Positions 1 through 9,110 of a stretch of DNA of 64,000 nt are shown piece by piece (position 1 is the first letter of the stretch; each line of letters begins with the position of its first letter). Origin of the DNA: a bacterium (GTDB lineage Bacteria > Vulcanimicrobiota > Vulcanimicrobiia > Vulcanimicrobiales > Vulcanimicrobiaceae). Made by a program: the position numbers and the translations under genes. The stretch is taken from NCBI GenBank assembly GCA_021805775.1, contig JAJZED010000006.1:96954-160953 (forward strand). The letters run 5' to 3'. The notes under the pieces were generated by a model that searched no databases, was not told where the DNA came from, and worked only from the letters and a program-made list of their open reading frames with translations.

Positions 1-1
1 T

Positions 2-421
2 CGCGTCGGCACCATTTTTCAGTTTTTTAATCTCCTGCCGACGCTCGACGTTTTCGAGAACGTCGCTTTGCCGCTGCGCCTGCAAGGGCGCCCGCGCGCG
101 GAGATCGAGGCGCGGGTCGGTGAGGTGCTCGAAGCGGTCGGTATTCCCGAGAAAGCGCGGGCGATGCCGTCGCAGCTCTCGGGCGGGCAGACGCAGCGCG
201 TCGCGATCGCACGTGCGTTAGCACACGAACCGGCGATCCTGCTCGCCGACGAACCCACCGGTAACCTCGATTCGCATAGCGGCGAACGCGTTCTCGAATT
301 ATTGCGATCGTTCGCGCAGCGGGGACAGACGATTCTGATGGTCACGCATTCGACGGAGGCCGCAGCGGCGGCGGACCGCAGCCTGCACATGCGCGACGGG
401 CGCATCGTCTCGGCAACGTAA
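2..421 (+). CDS. ABC transporter ATP-binding protein, LolD/MacB type (5' truncated by window edge)
   Basis: The last 139 codons of an ABC ATPase are present; the reading frame is open from base 2, so the start and Walker A lie outside the window. Visible are the Q-loop region (TIFQFFNLLPTLDVFEN), the signature LSGGQTQRVAIARAL, the Walker B ILLADEPTGNLD and the H-loop VTHS. The NLLPTL and TGNLD wording is typical of the MacB/LolD/FtsE-like family that works with FtsX-type permeases. The stop abuts the ATG of such a permease with no gap, so the two should be co-translated and form one transporter. With the AttH-like gene that follows, this resembles the AttEFGH type of system. Substrate is unknown. 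Confidence 0.9.
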   Translation, partial: RVGTIFQFFNLLPTLDVFENVALPLRLQGRPRAEIEARVGEVLEAVGIPEKARAMPSQLSGGQTQRVAIARALAHEPAILLADEPTGNLDSHSGERVLELLRSFAQRGQTILMVTHSTEAAAAADRSLHMRDGRIVSAT

Positions 422-2971
422 ATGCCGCTCTTTCGCGCGTTGGTGCTGGGCTATGCGCGCAACGGAATGCTTCGCGCCATCGTCACCCTGGTCGCCGTTG
501 CCGTCGGCGTCGCTTCGCTTTTTGCTATCGATCTTGCGAATGCGACCGCGGTCGATTCATTCGCGCGAAGCGTCAACGTCCTTTCACCGCATGTGAACCT
601 GCAGGTCGTCGGCGCGGGGCGAGGGTTCGACGAACGGACGTTGCTTCGCGTACAGCGCATTCGGGGCATACGTACCGCAAATCCGACGGTTACCGGTGAA
701 TTGACGCTCGCGGGCTCCGGTCCGCGCGCGGAGGTCGTCGTCAACACCGTGGGGCTCGATAGCACGCGCGCGGACCTGCCGCCCGGGGTCGGCCTCGCGA
801 CGTCGTCGCATTTCAATATCGGCGACTTCATCGACGAGAACGGTATCCTCATCAGCGATCGTCTGGCGAAGCGCGAACGGCTTCACGTCGGCAGCCGCAT
901 GAATGCACTCGCCGACGGCGCGCCGGTGCATCTGCGCGTTATGGGGCTCATCCCGGCGCGTCGCGTCGGAATCGATGCCTACGTCGCGTTCGTCGATATC
1001 GCCACCGCGCAAGATATCTTCCGCGAGGTCGGTCGCCTCGATCGGATCGATCTCGCCGTCGACCCGACGAAGATGGCGCAAGTCCGCGCTCGCCTCGCGC
1101 AGATCTTGCCGCCGGGAACCGAAGCGGTCGCTCCGAAAACGCGGCAGGACCAAGTGCAACGGATGCTCGCAAGTTTCCAGATGAACCTCGCCGCGCTTGC
1201 CTATGTGGCACTCTTAGTTGGAGGGTTCCTCATCTACAATGCGGTGGCGATCGCGGTCGTCCAACGACGCAACGATGTCGGTACGCTTCGCGCGCTGGGA
1301 GCGCGCCGGCGACAAATCGTCGGCGTCTTTCTCGCCGAGGGTGCGCTCTACGGCGCGATCGGCTCGGCGTTCGGCCTGCTCTTTGGCGCGCTGCTCGCAC
1401 GCTATGCAGTCGCGGCGGTGCAAACGACGGTCTCGACGCTCTACATCGGCTCGCACGCCGACGGCGTGCGTTTTTCGCTCGCTCTCGCATTGAAGGCCTA
1501 TTTTGTCGGCGTCGGAATCGCGATGGCCAGTGCGGTGATTCCCGCCATCGAAGCATCGCGAACGCCGCCGGCATCGACGATGCGCGAGCGCGGCGTTAGC
1601 GAGCGGGGGCTCGGGAAAGCGTTGCCGCTCTCGATTGCGGCAGCGCTGCTCTTTCTCGCCGCGGCGTGGGGCGTTGCGAAAATGCCGGCGGTGGGGAACG
1701 GGATTCCGCTCTTCGGCTACCTAGCCGGAGCGCTCTGCATCGCAGGCGTCTCCGCGCTCGCGCCGTCGGGCGTTCTTCTCGCGGCATCGCTCCTGCGCTC
1801 GCTCGCGGGCGAACGAGCGGTTGGAGGAATTGCGGTCGGTTTTTTGCGCGGCTCTCCGCGTCGATACGCCGTCGCGGTCGCGACGCTCGCCACCGCCGTC
1901 GGCATGATGCTCTCCATCGGCATTCTCGTCGCGTCATTTCGCACGACCGTCGCGCAGTGGGCGTACTCGGCGTTGCCGGCGGATCTTTACGTGACGCCGG
2001 TGGGGCCGAGCGACGCCTCCTCGCGCGGCGGATTTCCGGGAAGCGTGGCGCAAAAAATTGCGGCGCTGCCCGGCGTTCGTGCCGTCGACGATATCCGCGG
2101 TTTTTCGGTGATCGTTCGCGGCGATATTGCCCAGCTCGAGGCGACGAACCTGGCCTCGTTTACCAACCGTCGGAAATTGCCGTTCATCGATGCCCCATCG
2201 CCGCGTCGGCTCGGTGCGCTCATGCACGGACGCAATGCGGTTGCTATCAGCGAACCGTTCTCCGTTCATTACGGCATGCATGTCGGCGATCGCTTCCACC
2301 TCAATACGCCGTCGGGACGGGTCGCGTTGCGCGTCGTCGCGTTATATAACGACTACTCGACCGGCGGCGGAACGTTTCTCATGGATGCCGCAACGTTCCG
2401 GCGTCTTTATAAAGACGATAGGCTCGATTCGCTCGCCGTGTACGCGCGTCGAGGCGCCTCTCTCGATCTATTGCGGAACCGCATCTATCGGGCGCTCTTC
2501 CCGCTGCGCGCACAGGTCGAAAGCAATCGCGAACTTCGCGGTTTTGCGCTCGGCGTCTTCGACCGTACCTTTGCTATCACCGGAGCGCTCTACGCAATCG
2601 GTACGCTAATTGCAATTTTAGGAACCGTCGGAACGCTCGTCGCCCTGGTCATCGAACGTCGACGGGAGATCGCCCTCGCACGGTATCTTGGCCTGACGCG
2701 TCGAGGTGTCGTGCGAACCGTGCTGCTGCAAGCCTTGGCGATCGGCGCGATTGCGGCGCTTCTCGGAACGGCGCTTGGGGTTTTGCTTGGAGGCGATTTG
2801 ATTTTCGTCATCAACCGACAGAGCTTCGGCTGGTCGATCGGTTGGAACGCACCGGCGGAGCTCTTCCTGCAGTCGGGGCTCTTGGTTATTGCAACTGCAT
2901 TCATGGCGGCGCTCTATCCGGCGAAACTTGCGGCCGAAATTCGTACCCTCGAGGCACTGCGCGTTGAATAA
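422..2971 (+). CDS. ABC transporter permease, double FtsX-domain
   Basis: An 849-residue inner-membrane permease. One N-terminal membrane helix (about residues 15-35) is followed by a periplasmic domain, then three hydrophobic segments near 255-390 (first FtsX domain), two more near 400-455 and one near 485-505, a second periplasmic domain and a C-terminal FtsX domain from about 720 to the end. This duplicated layout matches large MacB/AttFG-like permeases that move hydrophobic molecules or lipoproteins rather than nutrients. ATG directly follows the stop of the ATPase gene. The 3' end overlaps the TTG start of the AttH-like gene by 8 bases. The family call is firm; the substrate is not known. 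Confidence 0.88.
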   Translation: MPLFRALVLGYARNGMLRAIVTLVAVAVGVASLFAIDLANATAVDSFARSVNVLSPHVNLQVVGAGRGFDERTLLRVQRIRGIRTANPTVTGELTLAGSGPRAEVVVNTVGLDSTRADLPPGVGLATSSHFNIGDFIDENGILISDRLAKRERLHVGSRMNALADGAPVHLRVMGLIPARRVGIDAYVAFVDIATAQDIFREVGRLDRIDLAVDPTKMAQVRARLAQILPPGTEAVAPKTRQDQVQRMLASFQMNLAALAYVALLVGGFLIYNAVAIAVVQRRNDVGTLRALGARRRQIVGVFLAEGALYGAIGSAFGLLFGALLARYAVAAVQTTVSTLYIGSHADGVRFSLALALKAYFVGVGIAMASAVIPAIEASRTPPASTMRERGVSERGLGKALPLSIAAALLFLAAAWGVAKMPAVGNGIPLFGYLAGALCIAGVSALAPSGVLLAASLLRSLAGERAVGGIAVGFLRGSPRRYAVAVATLATAVGMMLSIGILVASFRTTVAQWAYSALPADLYVTPVGPSDASSRGGFPGSVAQKIAALPGVRAVDDIRGFSVIVRGDIAQLEATNLASFTNRRKLPFIDAPSPRRLGALMHGRNAVAISEPFSVHYGMHVGDRFHLNTPSGRVALRVVALYNDYSTGGGTFLMDAATFRRLYKDDRLDSLAVYARRGASLDLLRNRIYRALFPLRAQVESNRELRGFALGVFDRTFAITGALYAIGTLIAILGTVGTLVALVIERRREIALARYLGLTRRGVVRTVLLQALAIGAIAALLGTALGVLLGGDLIFVINRQSFGWSIGWNAPAELFLQSGLLVIATAFMAALYPAKLAAEIRTLEALRVE

Positions 2972-4079
2972 GTTACGCTCGTTCGTTCGCTCGTTCGGGG
3001 CGGTGTTGGCGCTCGTCGCGCTCCAAGCGCTGCCCGCTTCGGGAACGCAAACGTGGCAGATCGCTCGTGCGCCCTATCGTTTCGCCTTTCCGCGCGATCA
3101 CTTCGCGCACGATACCTATCGCACGGAGTGGTGGTATTTCACCGGCCATCTGCGCGCGAGCGACGGAAGACGCTACGGATTCGAACTGACCTTTTTCCGG
3201 GTTGGGTTGCGCCCCCATCCGTATCGTGTCGTACCCGGTAGAAGCGCCTGGCACGCCGCCCAAGTCTATTCGGCGCATTTCGCGATTACCGATATCGATG
3301 GGAAACGCTTTCTCTACTCAGAGACATCGGCCCGCGATGCGCTTGGAGCGGGCTATGCTTCGCAGCGGCGCCTCCTGGTACGCGTGAACCGCTGGTCGCT
3401 GCGCGGCACGTCGGCCGTCGAACCGACGATGGATTTACGCGCGGTCGATCGTGGTACTGCAATCGATCTTCGCGTCGTACCCCTGAAACCACCGGTCTCC
3501 GAAGGGCCGGGTGGAATCTCGCGTAAGGGCGGCTGCGCGAGTTGTGCATCGCATTATTATTCGTTTACGCGCTTGCGTGCTTCTGGCACGCTCCGCATTG
3601 CCGACCGCACGGAGCGCGTCGACGGCATCGCATGGATGGATCACGAGTACGGATCCGACGAACTCTCTCCCGGCCAGATCGGATGGGATTGGTTTTCGAT
3701 ACAACTCAACGACGGTCGAGAGATCATGCTGTACCGGCTACGCGAAAAAGATGGAACGACAACGCCGCAGTCGTCGGGGACGCTCGTCGCGCGCGACGGG
3801 CGGCCGACCTATCTCAAGCTCCGTGACTTTCAGATCGCCGCGACCGGGCACTGGCGAAGTCCGAAAACGCACGCGCGCTACCCCTCGGGATGGATCGTTC
3901 GCGTCGCAGGGGTTGCCGAACCGCTACGCTTGGTTCCGGTCCTCGACGATCAAGAACTCGTCGGTGCGGTGGCGACCTATTGGGAGGGGGCGGTGCGCGT
4001 CCTCGACGCGCGCACGGGGCGTCGGCTCGGGCAGGGCTACGTCGAACTCACCGGCTATGCGGGAGCGATTTCGCTCTAG
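2964..4079 (+). CDS. Secreted AttH/CrtC lipocalin-like protein (carotenoid 1,2-hydratase-like fold)
   Basis: A 371-residue protein starting at TTG 2964, inside the end of the permease gene; this start gives a clean signal peptide (basic n-region, then FGAVLALVALQALPASG). The motif YRTEWWYFTGHL near residue 50 and the later WMDHEYGS and GWDWFSIQLNDG are hallmarks of the AttH/CrtC family. In AttEFGH-like systems such a protein sits next to MacB-like ATPase and FtsX permease genes, as here, so it is probably the extracytoplasmic partner, possibly binding a hydrophobic ligand. There is no carotenoid gene nearby, so a pigment role is unlikely. Upstream in-frame starts exist but would read further into the permease gene. 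Confidence 0.85.
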   Translation: MNKLRSFVRSFGAVLALVALQALPASGTQTWQIARAPYRFAFPRDHFAHDTYRTEWWYFTGHLRASDGRRYGFELTFFRVGLRPHPYRVVPGRSAWHAAQVYSAHFAITDIDGKRFLYSETSARDALGAGYASQRRLLVRVNRWSLRGTSAVEPTMDLRAVDRGTAIDLRVVPLKPPVSEGPGGISRKGGCASCASHYYSFTRLRASGTLRIADRTERVDGIAWMDHEYGSDELSPGQIGWDWFSIQLNDGREIMLYRLREKDGTTTPQSSGTLVARDGRPTYLKLRDFQIAATGHWRSPKTHARYPSGWIVRVAGVAEPLRLVPVLDDQELVGAVATYWEGAVRVLDARTGRRLGQGYVELTGYAGAISL

Positions 4080-4144
4080 GCAACGTACTATCGCTGCGTT
4101 CGGGGCGGAAATATCGTACCAACGTGCGAACGTGTGCGTCCGTT

Positions 4145-4411
4145 ATGACGACAGCAGCTACGCTCTCCGGCGCGCATTTAGGGCTCTTTATGGCCCTCGC
4201 GCCGTTGACCCTCGGGTTGATTATCTATCTGGTCGCCTACGTGGCCAAACGCGGTGAAGGTTCGATCGTTCCGCCTTTGGGTCAGAGCTTTGCGTGCGCG
4301 AAATGCGGCAAGCGCAACGTGCGCGAACATATGGTGCCGACGAAATTTGAAGGCGCGGTCGCGTGGTACTGCGACCACTGTGCCGGAGATATTACCAGCC
4401 GCGCGTCCTAA
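4145..4411 (+). CDS. Small membrane protein with C-terminal zinc ribbon
   Basis: An 88-residue protein read from ATG 4145. One hydrophobic helix (LGLFMALAPLTLGLIIYLVAYVA split over residues about 12-34) is followed by a linker and a four-cysteine zinc-ribbon-like module: CAKCGK near residue 52 and CDHC near residue 78. It probably sits in the membrane with the ribbon in the cytoplasm. I do not recognise the family. Longer in-frame starts upstream would run back through the AttH-like gene and are not credible. Its last 20 bases overlap, tail to tail, the 3' end of the minus-strand gene. Confidence 0.6.
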   Translation: MTTAATLSGAHLGLFMALAPLTLGLIIYLVAYVAKRGEGSIVPPLGQSFACAKCGKRNVREHMVPTKFEGAVAWYCDHCAGDITSRAS

Positions 4412-4967
4412 TGCGGGAGATGGCGCCGAAAACGTAGGGAATCTCCCAGAGCCCAAAACGCTCTTGCGCGCCTATCGCCATCACGTAGCGCTGCGCCGAT
4501 CCGGGGCCCTGCATCGCGATCTCGATGTGGTACCTGCCCGGCAAAAGATGAAGACGTACCGGCGGAGACGAGAGATAATCGATTCCCGAGAAAGGTTCGT
4601 AGAACGCCTGCGCGCGCGCGAGCGTGGCGCGGGCGATGAGCCTTCCCGAAGCAGTGGTGAGCGTTGCCACGGGTCGCGCCGGATCTGTTGCATCGTGTTT
4701 TTCCACGAGTAGATTCCACGGAATGGTCGCGTCGCGCTGAAGATGAAAGCGATAACGGTCGTGCTGGCCCGGTGCGAGCCGTCCGTAGAAGGCCCAGGAT
4801 TTTGTAGGATCGGCGATGCGAATCGCATGCGCGGAATCGCGCGGCGAGCAAGCAAAGCGTGGGTCGTGAGCGCACGCGCGCTGGGCTCCGATATAACCGG
4901 AGCCCAGCCACGCAAGCAGGAGGAGCAGCGCGAGCCCTGCGGCCCGTACGATCCTCCGTCGCGTCAT
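4392..4967 (-). CDS. Hypothetical secreted or membrane-anchored protein
   Basis: A 191-residue protein with an N-terminal signal or anchor helix (basic MTRRRIVRAAG, then LALLLLLAWLGSGYIGA) and an extracytoplasmic domain containing three early cysteines (within residues about 32-42). The remainder (FYGRLAPGQHDRYRF, RLHLLPGRYHIEIAM) looks like a beta-sandwich that binds or wraps, but I cannot name a family. It begins 1 base after the stop of the M61 peptidase gene on the same strand, so the two are one transcription unit. Confidence 0.6.
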   Translation of the reverse strand: MTRRRIVRAAGLALLLLLAWLGSGYIGAQRACAHDPRFACSPRDSAHAIRIADPTKSWAFYGRLAPGQHDRYRFHLQRDATIPWNLLVEKHDATDPARPVATLTTASGRLIARATLARAQAFYEPFSGIDYLSSPPVRLHLLPGRYHIEIAMQGPGSAQRYVMAIGAQERFGLWEIPYVFGAISRIRTRGW

Positions 4968-6863
4968 CTATTTCTTGCGCGCCATGATTTTAGCGAGCAT
5001 ATTCGGCACGCCCTTGAGCCGCACGAGGTGCGGATAGCGCGGACCGCCGGTATAGTTGACGTTGACCGAATTAAAGTATCCGTCCGATTCCACCAGCAGC
5101 GAGATCGGCTGTTTGCTTTTCTCGGCCCGAACGAGCGCACGCGTGAGGACCTTGCCCGAGAAGGCTCGGCCGTCGACAGCGACGATTTTTTCGTGCGGCG
5201 ATAACATCGCCGTCCACGAAGGAGAACCGCGACGAACGTCACCGATGCCGCCGTTCATTGCCAAACGTAAGCCCAACGAGTACCACGCGTCGACGTAGTG
5301 ACGCAGGGTCTCATTCGCTTGGGTGAATTTGTTCGGCTTCGCCGTGTAGACCAGCTTGAAGCCGGTCCGCGCGAGGGCGTCGGGAGGTTGCGCTGCAACG
5401 GAGTAAACGTATTTCTGGAAGAATGCGTGCCAGTTATAGGGCACGACTTTGTTAAGCAGCGCTTCGATTTGCTCGCGGTTGTAGAGCTTCGTGATCGGGC
5501 CGGTATTCGGAGGCCCGGCGTAGAGGTGCAGGAAGGTGTCGAGCGATTTCGTTCCGTGCGATCTCTCGCGGATGATCGAATCGACGTCGAGCCAGAGCAA
5601 CTCGCCCTCGGTGTAAAAATCGCCCGCTGTGCGGCGCAGCGACGTGTAGTCGCCGTACGATTGATAGAGATACGGAGCGGAGGTGGTGAGATCGATGATC
5701 GGGCGATAATCGCGGCCCGGTTCGTTGGCCATGCTCGCATAGATGCTGGCAAGATATTCGGGGTACTCCGACGTCTTGCGAATTCCCATACGGAACGAAA
5801 GCAGATCGCCGAGGTACTGGTTCATGCCCTCGTAGACCCAGAGCAGTTCGGTGCGCTCGGGGATCTGGAAGTTCGGCTGATAGAGATCGAAGGGGCGGCG
5901 ATATTTGCCGTTCCAGGAGTGCGAGAACTCGTGTGTGAGCAGGTCGCCTGCGGCGAGCTGCTCCATGGGGTTGGTCATGAAGTCTTCGGGAGCGCGATCG
6001 TCGCTCGATTGATGGTGCTCGATCCCCTGGAAGCCGATTTTATTGCTGAGGGTGAGGAGCGAGTGGTAGACGTACCAATGGCGCGCGCCGTAGAGCGCGA
6101 GCGCTTGCGGCGTCATCCGCTTGTATTCTTTGATCAGCTTATTCGAAAAATCGAGATCTTCGGGGTGGTCGGCGAATGCGTCGAGCACCTGTTTGGCGGT
6201 GCCGTGCTGCCAGAGGACGATCTTGCGAACGTACTGCCCCATGTCCAGCGGCGTATCGACGATGAACGCCAGCGTCACCGGCTTGAAATTAATTTGCTGG
6301 CCCGCGCGCGATGCGACCGGCATCGAGCTTCCATAATGCCAGCCTTGCGGGAGAATAATTGATGATTTTACAATGACGTCGCGATTGAAAGTGTTGTTCT
6401 GATAGAGAATATCGCGATTCCAATTCACGATGGCGAGTTTGCTCGTGCCCATCACGTCGCCTGGAGAATTGAGTATCTCGCGGAAGGTGACGTCGACGGC
6501 ATTTGCGCCGGTGGGAACGGCAATGTGGAACGCGTACATATTGACGAGGTCGCGGCGCCACGGAACTTTCTTACCGTTGACGCGAACCGAGAGCATGTCG
6601 AGATCGCCGATCGGTCCGGTGGGCCCGTGTTCGCCGGGAATCCACTTCGGATAGACGATCGTGAACGTACCTGGGCGGGCGGGGATATGAAGGTGGGCAA
6701 TCATGATGCCGCGCGGTGCTTCGCGAGCATCGAGCAGCAATGTTTCCGGGTTACTCGCGGTAGCGAGAGAAGGAACCAAGTGCGGAGTCGCTGCGGCGCC
6801 GATATGCGGAGCTAGCGTTATAAACGCTGCTGCAGCGAGCGCCGTCATCGTTCGACGGATCAT
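4968..6863 (-). CDS. Peptidase M61 family metalloprotease with PDZ domain
   Basis: A 631-residue exported protease. An N-terminal signal peptide (MIRRTMTALAAAAFITLAPHIGAAA) precedes the N-terminal beta domain; the zinc motif HEFSHSWNGKYRRP begins at about residue 311, with the downstream glutamate in LLWVYEGMNQYLGD, as in M61 glycyl-aminopeptidase-like enzymes. The C-terminal part (GIGDVRRGSPSW, then the Gly-containing PDZ-like stretch to residue 600) fits the usual PDZ domain. It likely cleaves peptides in the periplasm or outside the cell. A clear ribosome site (AAGGAGA) sits about 6 bases ahead of the ATG. Length and architecture are normal for the family. Confidence 0.93.
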   Translation of the reverse strand: MIRRTMTALAAAAFITLAPHIGAAATPHLVPSLATASNPETLLLDAREAPRGIMIAHLHIPARPGTFTIVYPKWIPGEHGPTGPIGDLDMLSVRVNGKKVPWRRDLVNMYAFHIAVPTGANAVDVTFREILNSPGDVMGTSKLAIVNWNRDILYQNNTFNRDVIVKSSIILPQGWHYGSSMPVASRAGQQINFKPVTLAFIVDTPLDMGQYVRKIVLWQHGTAKQVLDAFADHPEDLDFSNKLIKEYKRMTPQALALYGARHWYVYHSLLTLSNKIGFQGIEHHQSSDDRAPEDFMTNPMEQLAAGDLLTHEFSHSWNGKYRRPFDLYQPNFQIPERTELLWVYEGMNQYLGDLLSFRMGIRKTSEYPEYLASIYASMANEPGRDYRPIIDLTTSAPYLYQSYGDYTSLRRTAGDFYTEGELLWLDVDSIIRERSHGTKSLDTFLHLYAGPPNTGPITKLYNREQIEALLNKVVPYNWHAFFQKYVYSVAAQPPDALARTGFKLVYTAKPNKFTQANETLRHYVDAWYSLGLRLAMNGGIGDVRRGSPSWTAMLSPHEKIVAVDGRAFSGKVLTRALVRAEKSKQPISLLVESDGYFNSVNVNYTGGPRYPHLVRLKGVPNMLAKIMARKK

Positions 6864-6931
6864 TCGTTCTCCTTCGTTATTTATGAGTGCGTGAGCGGGT
6901 TGGACGTAGCGGTAAAAAAAAGTCGCGCCGG

Positions 6932-7171
6932 TTAGACTTGCACGACTTCGGTGATCTCCGGGACCTCGGCGGTGACGATCGCTTCAATCGCACCTTTGAG
7001 CGTTAAGTGCGAGGCCGGGCAGCCGCCGCACGCTCCGAGCATTTGTACGAACGCGACCGAGCCGTCGACGCGTACGAGCCAGACCTCGCCGCCGTCGGCG
7101 GCGATTCCCGGCCGTACCTTATCGAGGGCCGCGTTGACGCGCTCGGCCAGCTCGGTTGTCGTATCGTGCAT
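6932..7171 (-). CDS. NifU C-terminal domain protein (Fe-S scaffold, Nfu-like)
   Basis: A 79-residue stand-alone NifU C-terminal domain. It carries the conserved GIAADGGEVWLV stretch and the CGGCPAS motif (CxxC at about residues 48-51) that holds a bridging Fe-S cluster between monomers. Such proteins pass clusters to apo-enzymes in the cytoplasm. Length matches minimal Nfu proteins; no IscU/SufU-type N-terminal domain is present. Its neighbours (M61 peptidase and aldolase) give no further clue. Confidence 0.92.
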   Translation of the reverse strand: MHDTTTELAERVNAALDKVRPGIAADGGEVWLVRVDGSVAFVQMLGACGGCPASHLTLKGAIEAIVTAEVPEITEVVQV

Positions 7172-7226
7172 AATACTTCCTTTAAACCATTCGCGCTCGG
7201 CTGCAAGTTTCGCTAGCGAGCAAGCG

Positions 7227-8099
7227 CTACTGGGCGTAGCCTTTCATGAGCTCGTGCATGCGCCCGGCCATAGAGAGCGCGCTCTCCCACGGCCGCTGCC
7301 ACATATTACGGCCGAAAATCAGCCCGACGCAGCCCGCTTCCATCGCGATTTGAGCTTTGTGGATCGTCGCCTCATCACCCATTTTGCTGCCGCCCGACAC
7401 TAAAACCAGGGTACGCCCCGCCGAGCGAACCACGCGGCGGAGGCCTTCGAGATCGTCGAACGCCAAGGAATTGTATGGTTTCGGCGATTTCGAGGCAGCC
7501 TCAGGCTCCCATTTCGGCTCGTTGAGCTTGACGATATCCGCCCCGACCTCGCAGGCAACGCGCGCGGCATAATCGATTGCGTAGAGCGAGTCGACGCCGC
7601 CCTTTGCCTTCACGGCGCTTCCACGCGGATAGGACCAGACGATGAGCGGCATGCCGTAGCGCTCGCATTCACGGCGTATTTCGTTGCATTGCGCGATATC
7701 GACATCTTGCGAGGGGCTGCCGACGTACAGGGTGTAGCCGACGGCGTCGGCTCCCAGGCGCACCGCATCCTCGACGCCGGAGGTCAGCGACGAGAATGCT
7801 TCGTCGTCGGGGGGGAGATTGGTCTTCCCGTTGACTTTCAGGACGAGCGGAACGCGGCCGGCATAGTGGCGGTGGTATTTTTCGGCAAGGCCGACGTGCA
7901 GCGCGATCCCCGAGAAACGCCCTTCGACGGCGAGGCGATAGATCCAATCGGTATCGAGCGAATCGGGGTTGTCGAAGAAGTCGATCGGCCCATGCTCGAG
8001 GCCCTGATCGATCGGCAGGATCATCAGCGTGCCGTTCGCGGGGCCATGCTCGTACATCAGCCGGTGGAGACGGGCGCGCTTGCCCGTGGAGAGGTTCAT
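7227..8099 (-). CDS. Class I fructose-bisphosphate aldolase, archaeal/DhnA type
   Basis: A 290-residue DhnA/FbaB-family aldolase. The substrate-binding ILPIDQGLEHGP, the Schiff-base region GADIVKLNEPKWE and the phosphate-binding LVSGGSKMGD and GLIFGRNMWQ segments are all visible. It would cleave or form fructose 1,6-bisphosphate in glycolysis or gluconeogenesis; LsrF-like aldolases belong to the same superfamily and cannot be fully excluded. ATG 8099 is chosen because homologous sequence begins at MNLSTGKRARL; ATG 8135 adds 12 Pro/Thr-rich residues and is possible. No clear ribosome site precedes either. It is divergent from the dehydrogenase gene at 8227. Confidence 0.85.
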   Translation of the reverse strand: MNLSTGKRARLHRLMYEHGPANGTLMILPIDQGLEHGPIDFFDNPDSLDTDWIYRLAVEGRFSGIALHVGLAEKYHRHYAGRVPLVLKVNGKTNLPPDDEAFSSLTSGVEDAVRLGADAVGYTLYVGSPSQDVDIAQCNEIRRECERYGMPLIVWSYPRGSAVKAKGGVDSLYAIDYAARVACEVGADIVKLNEPKWEPEAASKSPKPYNSLAFDDLEGLRRVVRSAGRTLVLVSGGSKMGDEATIHKAQIAMEAGCVGLIFGRNMWQRPWESALSMAGRMHELMKGYAQ

Positions 8100-8226
8100 G
8101 TCGTCGAAAGTTGGACGACGAGTCGGTGTAGGCATGGGGCCGGGGCTTCGTCCGGTCGGAGGCCCGCCCCTATGCCCGAGCCTAGGACGAGGAAGGGCGC
8201 GCCGGAAGCGATAAACGCCCGGTGCG

Positions 8227-9108
8227 ATGTCATCCCCCACAACTGTAGGTTTTATCGGGCTCGGCGCTATGGGCGAGCCGATGGCGCACGCCTTGCTGCG
8301 TGCCGGTTTTCCCGTTGTCGCCGCCGCGCACCGCAACCGCACCCCGCTCGAACGGCTCGCTGCTAGCGGCGCGCGAGCGGTGGCGCACCCGGGGGCGGTC
8401 GCAGCCGAGAGCGATATCGTCGTGCTCTGCGTGCCCGATGCACCGCAGGTCGACGATGCGCTTTTCGCCGAGCATGGCGTCGCAGGTGGGCTGCACGAAG
8501 GAAGCATCGTCGTCGACATGTCGACGATCTCACCCGTCGCCTCGCGTCGTTTCGCCGAACGGCTCGCGCAGCGCGGCATCGGTTTTGTCGATGCGCCCGT
8601 CAGCGGCGGGCCGATGCGAGCGCAGAGCGGCACGCTGACCATCATGGTCGGTGCAAGCGACGAGCACTTTGCGCGCGTCCGCGCCGTGCTCGAAGCGATG
8701 GGGACGCCGCACCATCTCGGCCCGGTCGGCATGGGCGAAACGGTAAAGCTCGTGAATCAAATTGCGATCGGAAGCATCATGATCGCCAATGCCGAAGCCC
8801 TGATGTTCGCACGCAAAGCCGGAGCCGATCTCGATGCGGTGCGCGAGGTTCTGAAAAGCGCGACCGCTTCGAATTACGTACTCGAACAGTGGATTCCCAA
8901 GACGTGGTTGGGAGCCGGATTCGACGGAGGGTTCGCTATGGACTTACTACGCAAAGATCTCGCAGCGGCGCTCGATGCGGCACGATCGTTAGGGCACCCC
9001 ATGCCGCAAGCGGCGCTGGCACACCAACTCTACACGCTACAGGCCGAGACCGACGGTAAGCGCGATTATACGGCGATTGCGAAGCTCTACGGAGCGCAGG
9101 AGCATTGA
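8227..9108 (+). CDS. NAD(P)-dependent beta-hydroxyacid dehydrogenase (3-hydroxyisobutyrate / tartronate semialdehyde reductase family)
   Basis: A 293-residue member of the 6-phosphogluconate dehydrogenase-like superfamily. N-terminal dinucleotide motif GFIGLGAMGEPMA at residues 8-20, substrate motif FVDAPVSGGPMRAQSG near residue 120 and the catalytic lysine region GMGETVKLVNQ near residue 170. This combination is shared by MmsB, GarR and related succinic semialdehyde reductases; the sequence alone does not settle the substrate. The gene ends at TGA 9106-9108, and the phoB-like gene begins 2 bases later, so they may share a transcript. Confidence 0.85.
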   Translation: MSSPTTVGFIGLGAMGEPMAHALLRAGFPVVAAAHRNRTPLERLAASGARAVAHPGAVAAESDIVVLCVPDAPQVDDALFAEHGVAGGLHEGSIVVDMSTISPVASRRFAERLAQRGIGFVDAPVSGGPMRAQSGTLTIMVGASDEHFARVRAVLEAMGTPHHLGPVGMGETVKLVNQIAIGSIMIANAEALMFARKAGADLDAVREVLKSATASNYVLEQWIPKTWLGAGFDGGFAMDLLRKDLAAALDAARSLGHPMPQAALAHQLYTLQAETDGKRDYTAIAKLYGAQEH

Positions 9109-9110
9109 TC

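Noticed and set aside
2889..2963. Longer start for the AttH-like protein
   Set aside because: It would read 75 bases further into the permease gene and add a non-signal, Arg-rich leader before the clear signal peptide that starts at 2964.
5298..6362. 354-codon plus-strand frame opposite the M61 peptidase gene
   Set aside because: Antisense shadow in GC-rich DNA; no family features, whereas the minus strand encodes a complete metalloprotease.
8132..8177. Imperfect inverted repeat GGCATGGGGC / GCCCCTATGCC between two divergent genes
   Set aside because: Contains a bulge and a 25-base loop with no T-tract; in GC-rich DNA this is weak evidence for a terminator or operator.
8100..8732. 211-residue N-terminal extension of the aldolase frame
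   Set aside because: It runs antisense through the dehydrogenase gene; class I aldolases of this type are about 265-300 residues.
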